From contig NZ_JFHE01000005.1 in NCBI RefSeq assembly GCF_000698555.1, forward strand, positions 213,488 to 277,487: 64,000 nt of DNA, given 5' to 3'. Below the pieces are notes generated by a model. It was given only the letters and a program-made list of their open reading frames with translations, was not told the origin of the DNA and did no database searches. The position numbers were made by a program, and so were the translations under genes. Origin of the DNA: Caballeronia grimmiae. Its GTDB lineage: Bacteria > Pseudomonadota > Gammaproteobacteria > Burkholderiales > Burkholderiaceae. This document shows positions 8,489 to 18,001 of this stretch, piece after piece. Every line of letters begins with the position of its first letter. Within the stretch, counting starts at the first letter, position 1.

Positions 8489-8768
8489 GGTGTTGACGAG
8501 CCAAGGGGCTCGGAGGACGTTAGTTATCAGCGGGCGTGGAAGGTGATTCAAGGCTCTTTCAAGCTGAGTGCCACCGATGTTCTACGAAGTGACCACACGA
8601 CTTAGTGCATCGTGCGGTTCGAAAAAAAGCTGCTTTCTTTGGTTACTTTCTTTGCATGGGACCAGAGTAAGACGCTAAAGCGCCAACTCTGGTCGACAGC
8701 AAAGAAAGTGACCCCCGCCCCGGGGAGGGGCGCACTAATAGACCGACACGAATACAAGCTCAACGAAA
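8489..8768 (-). repeat. Right arm of the large inverted repeat, with an inserted second hairpin
   Basis: This arm repeats 7946-8186 in reverse orientation but is about 39 bases longer. The loop between the 11-base stems (8645-8655 and 8699-8709) holds 43 bases instead of 4. The extra piece is itself a hairpin: GACCAGAGT at 8660-8668 pairs with ACTCTGGTC at 8686-8694, with an inner CGCT/AGCG pair at 8673-8682. The arm lies directly downstream of the leftward DUF2905 gene, so each arm has the same orientation relative to the gene that ends beside it. Confidence 0.85.
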
Positions 8769-8776
8769 AAAGACCC

Positions 8777-8971
8777 CTAAAGCGCCCGAGCAATCAAAGA
8801 AAGCAAAATAGAGAGCAACAGCGTCGACATGAAGGGAAACGAATACTCCCGCCCGAAGAGGCGCAAATTAAAATCCCCGGGCAACCGCCCGATGCCAAGC
8901 TTCCTGAGCCACGGCCAGCACCCCGAAAGCACGACAAGTGCGATAAAAGTAGTGAGTACCCAGCGAATCAT
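8777..8971 (-). CDS. DUF2905 family small membrane protein
   Basis: The 64-aa protein has two membrane segments (about residues 4-20 and 44-62) around a conserved middle, LGIGRLPGDFNLRLFGREYSF, which is the DUF2905 signature. I chose the ATG at 8971 (MIRWVLTTF). The frame is open further upstream, but that part overlaps the preceding methyltransferase gene and lacks conservation. The function of the family is unknown. It sits 10 bases after the methyltransferase stop on the same strand, so the pair is likely co-transcribed, ending in the repeat arm at 8489-8768. Confidence 0.85.
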   Translation of the reverse strand: MIRWVLTTFIALVVLSGCWPWLRKLGIGRLPGDFNLRLFGREYSFPFMSTLLLSILLSLIARAL

Positions 8972-8981
8972 GATCGCGTGC

Positions 8982-10187
8982 TCAAAGTGTATGAGACCGG
9001 TCGCCGGAAGAAAACGCATCCAGTCCGGAAGAAACCCCGCGTGAAAACGCAATCACCTTGAACAGCTCGCCCATCTCGGCCTCCGACAACAGCTTCTGAA
9101 CAGCATTAGCCGCAGGCAAAAACCGCTTCACATCCGAGGGATCGAGTTCACCGAGCACATCCGTAATGCCAGCGTTCATCAGAAACCGCGCCTGCGATGT
9201 GAACCCGAGCAAATCCGCCCCCGTCTCGACACCCGCCTCCGCGATACCCGTAAACTCGACGTGCGCCGTCAAATCCTGTAGCCCCGGATACAAAAATGGA
9301 TCGGTATGCGCGCGATGCCGGTAATGACACATCAACGTCCCGCCCGCGCGCTGCGCATGATAAAACTCGCGGCGCGGGAATCCATAGTCGATAAAAAACG
9401 CCGCGCCACGCACGAGCATCGTGCAAACCGTCTTCGTGAACGCGAGCGCCGCTTCATGCGTCTCGGTCAGATATTCAGCGAAAGGCTCGTCATTCGTTTC
9501 GTCGATGGCGTCATCGATCAGCGAAATCTGCGGGTCCACAGACAGCGAACGATCCTCGAAGGCAAAGCCATCACCCTGCACGACGACGCCGCGCTCGTGC
9601 CACGCGCCCAGCTTGCGCACCACCAGACGCACCGGCATCGCGTCGAGCACTTCGTTGCCGACCACCACGCCTTCGAACGCATCGGGCAACGCATCAAGCC
9701 ATTCGACCTTCGCGGCAAGCGCAGGCGCTTGCGCCATCAACGTCGCGCGCTGCCGATCGCGCAGTTCGCCCGACAAATCCACGATCGCGTATTGCTCGAT
9801 ATCCACGTCGAGTTCCGCGAGCGCCGTCAGCAGCCCCGCGGCGAGCTTGCCCGTGCCGGCGCCGAACTCCATCAGCCGCCGCGTGCCGCTCGCCCGCAAC
9901 GCCTGCGCAACCGGCCGCGCCAGCGTCTTCGCAAACAAGGGCGACAGTTCCGGCGCCGTCACGAAATCGCTGCCGTCTTCCGCACGGCGGCCGAATTTCA
10001 TCGCCCCGCCGCTGTAATAGCCAAGGCCGGGCGCGTAAAGCGCGAGGTCCATGTAGCGGTCGAACGGCAGCCAGCCGCCCGCCGCCGCGATGCGCTCGCG
10101 AATCAGTCGGGTAAGCGCCTCGGACTGCGCGAGCGCGTCGGCGCCCGGAGCAGGTAAACTATCGGATCGTTGAGCATTCGGATTCAT
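8982..10187 (-). CDS. MidA-like class I SAM-dependent methyltransferase
   Basis: The 401-aa protein has GWLPFDRYMDLALYAPGLGYYS near its start, the SAM-binding motif LMEFGAGTGKLAAGLL, and VVGNEVLDAMPVRLV and FFIDYGFPRREFYHAQR further on. These mark the DUF185/MidA family. In mitochondria the relative NDUFAF7 methylates an arginine in a complex I subunit; the bacterial substrate is not established. I chose the ATG at 10187. On this strand a TACAAT -10 element (10196-10201) ends only 6 bases before that ATG, so the transcript may be leaderless. The gene is divergent from the SDR gene starting at 10201. Confidence 0.87.
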   Translation of the reverse strand: MNPNAQRSDSLPAPGADALAQSEALTRLIRERIAAAGGWLPFDRYMDLALYAPGLGYYSGGAMKFGRRAEDGSDFVTAPELSPLFAKTLARPVAQALRASGTRRLMEFGAGTGKLAAGLLTALAELDVDIEQYAIVDLSGELRDRQRATLMAQAPALAAKVEWLDALPDAFEGVVVGNEVLDAMPVRLVVRKLGAWHERGVVVQGDGFAFEDRSLSVDPQISLIDDAIDETNDEPFAEYLTETHEAALAFTKTVCTMLVRGAAFFIDYGFPRREFYHAQRAGGTLMCHYRHRAHTDPFLYPGLQDLTAHVEFTGIAEAGVETGADLLGFTSQARFLMNAGITDVLGELDPSDVKRFLPAANAVQKLLSEAEMGELFKVIAFSRGVSSGLDAFSSGDRSHTL

Positions 10188-10200
10188 CCCAGCATTGTAA

Positions 10201-11046
10201 ATGAGCGCTTCCTCGCCGTTTTCCCCCGCAAATCCGCCCGATTCCCGCTCCGGGGAACCGCGAACCCGCGCCGTGCTCGTCACGGGCGCGGGCAAACGCA
10301 TCGGACGGGGCATCGCGCTGGAATTCGCCCGCCAGGGATGGAACGTCGCCGTGCATTACGGAACGTCCGAACGCGAAGCGCGCGAAACCGTCGCACAGAT
10401 CGAGGCGGTGGGCCGCCGCGCGGTCGCGCTGCAAGCCGATCTCGCCGATGAAACCGCCGTCGCGCAACTCGTGCCCGCGTGCGTCGAGTCGTTCGGCTCG
10501 CTGCAATGCGTGGTGAACTGCGCATCGCGCTTCGACGAAGACACCGCCACGACCTTCGGCTACGCGAAGCTGATGCAGATGACCGCGGTGAATCTCGCCG
10601 CGCCGCTCACGCTCGCGCGCACGCTGCACGAAGCGACGCCCGACGACGCCGCAAACGACGACGCACGGCGCGCCGTCGTCATCAACGTGCTCGATCAGAA
10701 GCTGTACAACATGAACCCGGATTACCTCTCGTACACGCTGACGAAGGCCGCGCTCGACAACGCCACCGTCGCGCTGGCGCAGGCGCTCGCGCCGAAGCTG
10801 CGTGTCGTCGGGCTCGCGCCGGGACTCACGCTCGTGTCGGCGTGGCAGACGCCCGCGTCGTTCGAGGCGGCCCATCGCGTGACGCCGCTCGGACGCGCAT
10901 CGACTGTGGACGATCTCGCGCAGGCCGCGTGCTATCTGGCGAACGCGCATGGCGTGACCGGCACGACGCTCGTCGTCGATGGCGGTCAGCATCTCGTGCC
11001 GAGCCCGCGCGACGTGATGTACATGATCGACGCGCCAAAGCCTTAA
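10201..11046 (+). CDS. SDR family oxidoreductase, pteridine reductase-like (FolM-like)
   Basis: The 281-aa protein has the classical SDR cofactor motif VTGAGKRIGRGIALEFARQG, the NCASRF strand, and the catalytic pair Y178 and K182 in SYTLTKAAL. A C-terminal GTTLVVDGGQHL closes the fold. The motif TGAGKRIGRGIA resembles pteridine reductase and FolM proteins rather than FabG. The next gene is folB, 16 bases downstream, which supports a role in pterin or folate metabolism, for example reducing dihydromonapterin. This is an inference from context; other SDR substrates remain possible. The divergent MidA-like gene begins only 13 bases away. Confidence 0.83.
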   Translation: MSASSPFSPANPPDSRSGEPRTRAVLVTGAGKRIGRGIALEFARQGWNVAVHYGTSEREARETVAQIEAVGRRAVALQADLADETAVAQLVPACVESFGSLQCVVNCASRFDEDTATTFGYAKLMQMTAVNLAAPLTLARTLHEATPDDAANDDARRAVVINVLDQKLYNMNPDYLSYTLTKAALDNATVALAQALAPKLRVVGLAPGLTLVSAWQTPASFEAAHRVTPLGRASTVDDLAQAACYLANAHGVTGTTLVVDGGQHLVPSPRDVMYMIDAPKP

Positions 11047-11062
11047 CCTTGGAACCTCACCC

Positions 11063-11460
11063 ATGCTTGCCGCTCTTTCGCATCCCCGGCTGACCGATTG
11101 CCGGCGGCTTTTTCTGCGCAACTACGAAGTGCGCATCAACATCGGCGTGCATGACTTCGAGAAGCGCGGCGAGCAACGCGTCGTGATCAACGTCGAATTG
11201 TTCGTGCCGCTCGCGCTGTCGACGCCCGTCGCCGACAAGCTCGCCGAAGTGGTCGATTACGACTTCATGCGATCGACCATCGCCGAGCGCGTGAAGCGCG
11301 GTCACATCCACTTGCAGGAAACGCTCTGCGACGACGTCGCCGCCGCGCTTCTCGCGCATCCGAACGTTCGGGCCGTCGCCGTATCGACGGAAAAGCCCGA
11401 TGTCTATCCGGACTGCGACGCGGTCGGCGTCGAAGTCTTTCGCATCAAAGAGGAACGAGC

Positions 11461-11464
<4 letters not shown>
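11063..11464 (+). CDS. folB: Dihydroneopterin aldolase family protein
   Basis: The 133-aa protein contains [31 protein letters not shown], the typical FolB strand-turn-strand opening. It continues with [35 protein letters not shown] and the Lys-containing [21 protein letters not shown]. FolB cleaves 7,8-dihydroneopterin to 6-hydroxymethyl-dihydropterin in folate synthesis and forms octamers. It is co-directional with the SDR upstream, and its stop overlaps the ttcA start (ATGA, 11461-11464). The three genes therefore probably form an operon. Confidence 0.92.
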
Positions 11465-12420
<956 letters not shown>

Positions 12421-12527
12421 ACGCCTGTCCATCAAGGCCCGGCGTGCTCTCGCGCGCCTTTTCAGACAAGTTCGCGTGCTATATTGGCCCGACCTCAAAC
12501 CCGGCTTGAACCCGCAATAAATTCGCG

Positions 12528-13889
12528 ATGAACATCGTCATTCTGGCTGCCGGCATGGGCAAGCGCATGCGCTCCGCCTTGCCAAAAGTCCTTCATCCCC
12601 TGGCGGGCCGGCCGCTGCTGGCACATGTCATCGAGACGGCGCGCGCGCTGTCGCCTGAGCGTCTTGTCGTCGTCGTCGGACACGGCGCGGACAAGGTGCG
12701 CGAAGCCGTCGGCGCGCCCGACGTCCAGTTCGCCATTCAGGACAAGCAGCTCGGCACCGGACACGCCGTGCAGCAGGCGCTGCCGCTGCTCGATCCATCC
12801 GTGCCGACGCTCGTGCTCTACGGCGACGTGCCGCTCACGCGCGCAAGCACGCTCGAGCGTTTGCTCGATGCCGCCGGAACCGAACGCTACGGCGTGCTCA
12901 CGGTGACGGTCGACGACCCGACCGGCTACGGCCGCATCGTGCGTGACGCGAGCGGCGCGGTGCGCAAGATCGTCGAACAGAAGGATGCGAGCGACGAACA
13001 ACGGCGCATCGCGGAAATCAACACGGGCATCGTCGTATCGCCGACGCGCACGCTGGAAGCGTGGCTCGCGTCGCTGAAGAACGACAACGCGCAGGGCGAG
13101 TTCTATCTCACCGACGTCGTCGAGCGCGCGATCGAAGCGGGCGTCGAAGTCGTGACGGCGCAACCCGACGCCGAATGGGAAACGCTCGGCGTGAACAGCA
13201 AGGTGCAACTCGCCGAACTGGAGCGCATCCATCAGCGCAACGTCGCGCATGCGCTGCTCGAAGCCGGCGTGACGCTCGCCGATCCCGCGCGCATCGACGT
13301 GCGCGGCACGCTGGAATGCGGCGCGGATGTGTCCATCGACGTGAACTGTGTGTTCGAAGGCCGCGTGACGCTCGCTGACAACGTGAGCATCGGCCCGAAC
13401 TGCGTCATTCGCGATGCATCGATCGGCGCGGGAACGCGCGTCGACGCGTACACGCATATCGAAGGCGGAACGACGGGCGCGAAGGTCGTGCTCGGGCCGT
13501 ATGCGCGCTTGCGTCCCGGCGCGGTGCTCGGCGACGAGGCGCACGTCGGCAACTTCGTGGAAGTGAAGAACGCGGTGATGGGCCACGGCGCGAAAGCGAA
13601 CCACCTGAGCTATATCGGCGATTCCGATATCGGCGCGCGCGTGAACGTGGGCGCGGGCACCATCACCTGTAATTACGACGGCGCGAACAAGCATCGCACG
13701 ATCGTCGAAGATGACGTGTTCATCGGCTCGGATACGCAACTCGTCGCGCCGGTGCGCGTCGGGCGTGGCGTGACGATCGCGGCGGGCACGACGGTCTGGA
13801 AGGACGTGGGCGAAGGCGAATTGGTGCTGAACGAAAAGCGCCAGGTCAGCAGAACGGGCTACGTCCGCCCGGTCAAAAAGAAGGTTTGA
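12528..13889 (+). CDS. glmU: Bifunctional GlcNAc-1-P uridyltransferase / GlcN-1-P acetyltransferase
   Basis: The 453-aa protein has the nucleotidyltransferase start [22 protein letters not shown]. It has YGDVPLTRA with the metal-binding Asp, and a C-terminal left-handed beta-helix of hexapeptide repeats from about residue 250. The acetyltransferase site reads [19 protein letters not shown] then [14 protein letters not shown]. It makes UDP-GlcNAc for peptidoglycan and LPS. An extended -10 (TGCTATATT, about 12477-12485) lies about 45 bases upstream. glmS follows after 73 bases, so the pathway's first and last steps are adjacent. Confidence 0.97.
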   Translation: MNIVILAAGMGKRMRSALPKVLHPLAGRPLLAHVIETARALSPERLVVVVGHGADKVREAVGAPDVQFAIQDKQLGTGHAVQQALPLLDPSVPTLVLYGDVPLTRASTLERLLDAAGTERYGVLTVTVDDPTGYGRIVRDASGAVRKIVEQKDASDEQRRIAEINTGIVVSPTRTLEAWLASLKNDNAQGEFYLTDVVERAIEAGVEVVTAQPDAEWETLGVNSKVQLAELERIHQRNVAHALLEAGVTLADPARIDVRGTLECGADVSIDVNCVFEGRVTLADNVSIGPNCVIRDASIGAGTRVDAYTHIEGGTTGAKVVLGPYARLRPGAVLGDEAHVGNFVEVKNAVMGHGAKANHLSYIGDSDIGARVNVGAGTITCNYDGANKHRTIVEDDVFIGSDTQLVAPVRVGRGVTIAAGTTVWKDVGEGELVLNEKRQVSRTGYVRPVKKKV

Positions 13890-13962
13890 AGCGCGCCAGG
13901 CCGTGCCGGAAGGCGCGGCCTTCTCAGTGGTGCGTTCGGTTCGGATTTCAAAGGATATCGCC

Positions 13963-15780
13963 ATGTGCGGAATTGTCGGCGCGGTTGCGCAACGTAATAT
14001 CGTCCCGGTGCTCGTCGAAGGTTTGCGGCGGCTCGAATATCGCGGCTACGACTCGTGCGGCGTCGCGGTGCTGAGTCATGGCGCGCCGCGCCGCGCTCGC
14101 AGCGTCGCGCGCGTGTCGGATCTCGATGCGCAAGTGAAGGAAACGAACCTTGCCGGCATGACGGGCATCGCGCACACCCGCTGGGCGACGCACGGCGCGC
14201 CCGTCACCGACAACGCGCACCCGATCTTTTCGCGCGATACCGTGGCGCTCGTGCATAACGGCATCATCGAGAATTACGAGTCGCTGCGCACGATGCTGCG
14301 CGACAAGGGTTACGAGTTCGTCTCGCAGACGGATACCGAAGTCATCGCGCATCTGATTCACAGCATGTATCGCGGCGATCTGTTCCAGACCGTGCGCGAG
14401 GCCGTCAAGCAACTGCACGGCGCGTATGCAATCGCGGTGATTCACAAGGATCAGCCGCATACGGTGGTGGGCGCGCGCCAGGGTTCGCCGCTCGTCGTCG
14501 GCGTGGGCGAGGGCGAGAACTTCCTCGCCTCCGATGCCCTCGCGCTGGCCGGCAGCACGGATCGCTTCGCGTTCCTCGAAGAGGGCGATGTCGTCGAGAT
14601 CGCGCTCGATGGCGTGAAGATTGTCGATCGTCAGGGCATGCCCGCCGAGCGCGAAGTGCGCGTGGTGGCCGCGTATGGCGGCGCGGTGGAGCTGGGGCCG
14701 TATCGCCATTTCATGCAGAAGGAAATCTTCGAGCAGCCGCGCGCGATCACCGACACGATTCCGCAAGGCGATGAATTCACCGCGAGCCTCTTCGGCGAGA
14801 ACGCGAAGGATGTGTTCGCGGGCATCGACAGCCTGCTGATTCTCGCGTGCGGCACGAGTTATTACTCGGGGCTGACGGCGAAGTACTGGCTCGAATCGAT
14901 CGCGAAGATTCCGACGCAGGTGGAGATTGCGAGCGAGTACCGGTATCGGGAGTCGGTGCCCAATCCGAAGGCGCTGGTCGTCGTGATCTCGCAGTCGGGC
15001 GAAACCGCCGATACACTCGCCGCGCTCAAGCACGCGCAATCGCTCGGACATGCGCACACGCTCGCCGTGTGCAACGTGAGCACGAGCGCGATGGTGCGCC
15101 AGACGGAACTCGCGTTCCTGACGCATGCGGGGACGGAGATCGGCGTGGCGTCGACAAAGGCGTTCACGACGCAGCTCGTCGGTCTGTTCGTGCTCGCGGT
15201 GACGCTGGCGAAGCTGCGCGGCCGCGTCGATGCGAAACAGGAAGCGGCGTATCTCGGTCAGTTGCGTCACTTGCCGGCCGCGCTGAATAGCGTGCTGGCG
15301 CTGGAGCCGCAGATCATCGCGTGGTCGGAAGAGTTCGCGCGCAAGGAGAATGCGCTGTTCCTCGGGCGCGGGCTGCATTACCCGATCGCGCTGGAAGGGG
15401 CGCTCAAGCTCAAGGAAATTTCGTACATCCACGCCGAAGCGTATCCGGCGGGCGAACTGAAGCACGGGCCGCTGGCGCTCGTGACCGAAGCGATGCCGGT
15501 CGTGACCGTCGCGCCGAACGACACGCTGCTCGAGAAGCTGAAGTCGAACATGCAGGAAGTGCGGGCGCGCGGCGGAGAACTGTACGTGTTCGCGGATGCC
15601 GATACGCGCATCGTCAGCGAGGACGGCATTCATGTGATTCGCATGCCGGAGCACTACGGTGCGTTGTCGCCGATTCTGCATGTGGTGCCGCTTCAGTTGC
15701 TGGCGTATCACACGGCGTGTGCGCGTGGGACGGACGTCGACAAGCCGCGGAATCTGGCTAAGTCGGTGACGGTGGAGTGA
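13963..15780 (+). CDS. glmS: Glutamine-fructose-6-phosphate aminotransferase (isomerizing)
   Basis: The 605-aa protein begins [12 protein letters not shown], where Cys2 becomes the N-terminal nucleophile of the glutaminase domain. Next come [17 protein letters not shown] and HNGIIENYE. The C-terminal half has two SIS sugar-isomerase domains ([11 protein letters not shown] and [15 protein letters not shown]), and it ends in [10 protein letters not shown] chose the ATG at 13963 because the nucleophile must follow Met1. The enzyme makes glucosamine-6-phosphate. I see no glmS ribozyme in the 73-base leader, as expected outside Firmicutes. The 3' end is the usual recognition site for Tn7-like transposons. 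Confidence 0.97.
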   Translation: MCGIVGAVAQRNIVPVLVEGLRRLEYRGYDSCGVAVLSHGAPRRARSVARVSDLDAQVKETNLAGMTGIAHTRWATHGAPVTDNAHPIFSRDTVALVHNGIIENYESLRTMLRDKGYEFVSQTDTEVIAHLIHSMYRGDLFQTVREAVKQLHGAYAIAVIHKDQPHTVVGARQGSPLVVGVGEGENFLASDALALAGSTDRFAFLEEGDVVEIALDGVKIVDRQGMPAEREVRVVAAYGGAVELGPYRHFMQKEIFEQPRAITDTIPQGDEFTASLFGENAKDVFAGIDSLLILACGTSYYSGLTAKYWLESIAKIPTQVEIASEYRYRESVPNPKALVVVISQSGETADTLAALKHAQSLGHAHTLAVCNVSTSAMVRQTELAFLTHAGTEIGVASTKAFTTQLVGLFVLAVTLAKLRGRVDAKQEAAYLGQLRHLPAALNSVLALEPQIIAWSEEFARKENALFLGRGLHYPIALEGALKLKEISYIHAEAYPAGELKHGPLALVTEAMPVVTVAPNDTLLEKLKSNMQEVRARGGELYVFADADTRIVSEDGIHVIRMPEHYGALSPILHVVPLQLLAYHTACARGTDVDKPRNLAKSVTVE

Positions 15781-15808
15781 TGTTGGTGGGGATGTAGCGG
15801 GATGCTCG
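15744..15808 (+). other. Predicted attTn7 recognition and insertion region, unoccupied
   Basis: Tn7 TnsD proteins recognise the last 30-40 bases of glmS and direct insertion about 25 bases past the stop codon. Here the conserved 3' end of glmS runs straight into a short spacer and an intact terminator hairpin, with no Tn7 end, duplication or foreign gene. Confidence 0.5.
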
Positions 15809-15836
15809 AAGCGCCTCTTCCGAGGCGCTTTTTTTT
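15809..15836 (+). terminator. Rho-independent terminator of glmS
   Basis: An 8-base perfect stem (AGCGCCTC at 15810-15817 with GAGGCGCT at 15822-15829) and a 4-base loop are followed by a run of eight T. It lies 29 bases after the glmS stop. Confidence 0.9.
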
Positions 15837-16143
15837 CGTCCCTCACCCGACCGCTCCCGCGTTTACCTGTGGACAAACCTGTCGACACTGCGCCGGTTAA
15901 CCGTTGACGCTTTCTGCATAACCCGCCGTCCCGCGAGAATCGCCGAAAGTTGTCCCGGCTTCCGCCCGCAATCCGCCAAACCATACCGAAGTTGTTTACT
16001 CGGCAAGTCATTGACGCAAAACGCGCGAAGCGGGTTATCCACTGAAACGGCGCAGGCTTGTTAACTACTACCACGTATACATACGAATCCTTTTGTTTAC
16101 TTAGAGGCGCGTGCAGTGCTGCTCAAAACCAAAGCAGCGCAGT
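15837..16143. other. Gene-free stretch with two near-consensus DnaA boxes
   Basis: No open frame here looks real. The stretch is AT-richer than its neighbours toward the right (16050-16120). It contains a TTGTCCACA on the minus strand at 15868-15876 and a TTATCCACT at 16035-16043, each one mismatch from the DnaA box TTATNCACA. The pairing may be chance. The rest shows no clear structure. Confidence 0.4.
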
Positions 16144-16848
16144 TCACTCAACAGCCGTCTCGTGAACCTGCCGCAGACGCTCTCGGCTATTGCTCAAGTG
16201 CATGCGCATCGCGGCGCGGGCATCGTCGGCATCCTGGCGAACGATCGCCCGATAGATCGCCTTGTGTTCGTTCAGCACGTTGCGCAACCGTTCGATCTGA
16301 TCCAGTTCCGCAATCTCCGCTTTTCCAAGCCGCGTGCGAGGACTGACCGCGCGTCCCATCTGACTGAGCACATCGTAGAAATAGCGATTGCCGCTCGCCC
16401 GCGCGATCTGCAAGTGAAACTCGACGTCATGCTCTAGCACATCGGTGCTGCCATTGGCGATCTGTTCTTCGTAACGCTCCACCGCACCGGCAATCTGCTT
16501 GAGATGCTGCTCCGTCCGGCGCCCCGCTGCCAGCGCGGCGGCGGCGCCTTCGAGATCGATTCGAAATTCGATGATCGCCATGATGTCCAGCAGGTTCGAC
16601 AAGTCCGCATCGTGCAGCCGCACCGACTCGCGATCCGCCATCGCCCGAATGAACGTGCCGACGCCGTGCCGCGTCTCGACTACGTTTGCCGCCTGCAGCC
16701 GCGATACCGCCTCCCGCACCACCGAGCGACTCACGGCCATCTGTTTCATCAGCGCGGCTTCGGTCGGAATCTTGTCGCCGGGGCGAAGCACGCCGCGTTC
16801 GATCTCTTCGACGAGCGCGGCGACGACTTTATCGGTGAGGCTGGGCAT
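16144..16848 (-). CDS. FadR/GntR-type regulator with FCD domain, probable glucarate/galactarate repressor
   Basis: The 234-aa protein has a GntR winged helix in the first 70 residues (LRPGDKIPTEAALMKQMAVSRSVVREAVSRLQ with the wing RHGVGTFIRA). A helical FCD ligand domain follows, with metal-ligand Asp/His residues in EHDVEFHLQIARASGNRYF and MHLSNSRERL. It is divergent from the aldolase and reductase genes of hexarate catabolism, which is the normal place for their repressor. The start MPSLTDKVVAALVEEIERG fits the family. It probably binds the repeated TAAGACATC elements in the 300-base gap to garL and releases them with glucarate or a breakdown product. The ligand is inferred from context only. 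Confidence 0.87.
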   Translation of the reverse strand: MPSLTDKVVAALVEEIERGVLRPGDKIPTEAALMKQMAVSRSVVREAVSRLQAANVVETRHGVGTFIRAMADRESVRLHDADLSNLLDIMAIIEFRIDLEGAAAALAAGRRTEQHLKQIAGAVERYEEQIANGSTDVLEHDVEFHLQIARASGNRYFYDVLSQMGRAVSPRTRLGKAEIAELDQIERLRNVLNEHKAIYRAIVRQDADDARAAMRMHLSNSRERLRQVHETAVE

Positions 16849-17150
16849 TTTCGGTCTGGTTCTGATATTGATTGAGGTCGGATGACGCCAATGTCGCGCC
16901 GGCGCGGGTTTCGCCGGGACGTCCGATGAACCATCATGGAGTGCGGCTAAGACTCCGTCAATTCAGTGAACATCGAATTGTAAGACATCTTATCTCTTCA
17001 TAAGACGAGCTACACGAGGCCGAGAGGCATCCTGCAACAAGAATTAAGGGTTAACGTCTCGTTCCACGCTCAAGAAAACCCGGTATCTTCTGTTAAGACA
17101 TCCTATGACTTAGTCGCATCCAAACGACCCCGCCGCCACAGGGAGGCATC
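16849..17150. promoter_or_regulatory. Divergent control region of the glucarate locus
   Basis: This AT-rich gap separates the FCD regulator from the aldolase. It contains the inverted repeat TAAGA-CA-TCTTA at 16981-16992 and a second copy of the 9-mer TAAGACATC at 17094-17102. The second copy lies just before a TATGAC element that could be a -10 for the aldolase gene. A third partial copy (TAAGACGAG) lies at 17001-17009. The spacing of the two full copies is 113 bases. These are candidate operators for the regulator at 16144-16848. The aldolase has a strong ribosome site (GGGAGG) 4 bases before its ATG. Confidence 0.55.
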
Positions 17151-17936
17151 ATGCCGTCTTCGACACCGTATCAACCGTTGCCCAATGCGTTCCGCACATC
17201 GCTACTGGCGAGAGAGAAGCTGATCGGCTGCTGGTCGTCGCTGGCGAGTCCGATCGTCACCGAGTTGCTGGGCGTCGTCGGTTTCGACTGGATCCTGCTC
17301 GACGCCGAGCACGCGCCCAACGATGCGCTGACGCTGATTCCGCAACTTATGGCGCTCAAAGACAGCGTCAGCGCACCTGTCGTGCGTCCGCCGGCGAACG
17401 AGCCGGTCGCGATCAAGCGTCTGCTCGATGCCGGCTTCGTCAACTTCCTCATCCCGTTCGTCGACAGCGCCGCCGACGCCCGCCGCGCCGTCGCCGCGAC
17501 GCGGTATCCGCCGCACGGCATCCGGGGCGTGTCGGTCGGGCATCGCGGGAACCGTTACGGGACTGTCGCGGACTACTTCAAGGTGGCGAACGACAACATC
17601 AGCGTCGCGGTGCAGATCGAGAGCCGCGCGGCCGTCGATGCGATCGACGAAATCGCCGCCGTTGATGGCGTCGATGCGCTCTTCGTCGGACCATCCGATC
17701 TCGCCGCCGCGTACGGCCAGCTCGGCAACGCGAATCATCCGGACGTGCAGGCGGCCATCGCTCACGTATTCGAACGCGCGCACGCGGCGGGCAAGCCGAG
17801 CGGCATCCTCGCGCCCGTGCAGCAGGACGCGGAACGCTATCTGTCGATGGGCTGCACGCTCGTCGCCGTCGGCGCGGATCTCGGCATGCTTCGCAACACG
17901 GCGCAGGCCGTGAAGAAACACTTCATCGAAGAGTAA
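17151..17936 (+). CDS. garL: HpcH/HpaI family aldolase, probable 2-dehydro-3-deoxyglucarate aldolase
   Basis: The 261-aa protein is a class II pyruvate aldolase with [15 protein letters not shown], where E53-H54 carry the general base region. It also has [30 protein letters not shown] (the metal-site half) and [36 protein letters not shown]. GarL splits 5-keto-4-deoxy-D-glucarate into pyruvate and tartronate semialdehyde. Its neighbours are a tartronate semialdehyde reductase and glucarate dehydratase, which supports that substrate over the related HpaI or RhmA ones. It opens the rightward catabolic unit and is followed by garR after 65 bases. Confidence 0.87.
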   Translation: MPSSTPYQPLPNAFRTSLLAREKLIGCWSSLASPIVTELLGVVGFDWILLDAEHAPNDALTLIPQLMALKDSVSAPVVRPPANEPVAIKRLLDAGFVNFLIPFVDSAADARRAVAATRYPPHGIRGVSVGHRGNRYGTVADYFKVANDNISVAVQIESRAAVDAIDEIAAVDGVDALFVGPSDLAAAYGQLGNANHPDVQAAIAHVFERAHAAGKPSGILAPVQQDAERYLSMGCTLVAVGADLGMLRNTAQAVKKHFIEE

Positions 17937-18001
17937 GCTGCGACAGGTTCGCGCTTCTCTCGCAGCACCCGGACATCGACACCTGAACAAAGGAGCAATA
18001 C

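Noticed and set aside
13890..13962. glmS ribozyme or riboswitch in the glmU-glmS gap
   Set aside because: The 73 bases are too short and lack the core helices. The glmS ribozyme is known from Firmicutes and relatives.
13948..16074. 708-codon open frame on the minus strand across glmS
   Set aside because: It is the mirror of glmS in a high-GC genome. Its residues are Arg-, His- and Ala-rich with no motif, while the plus strand encodes a textbook GlmS.
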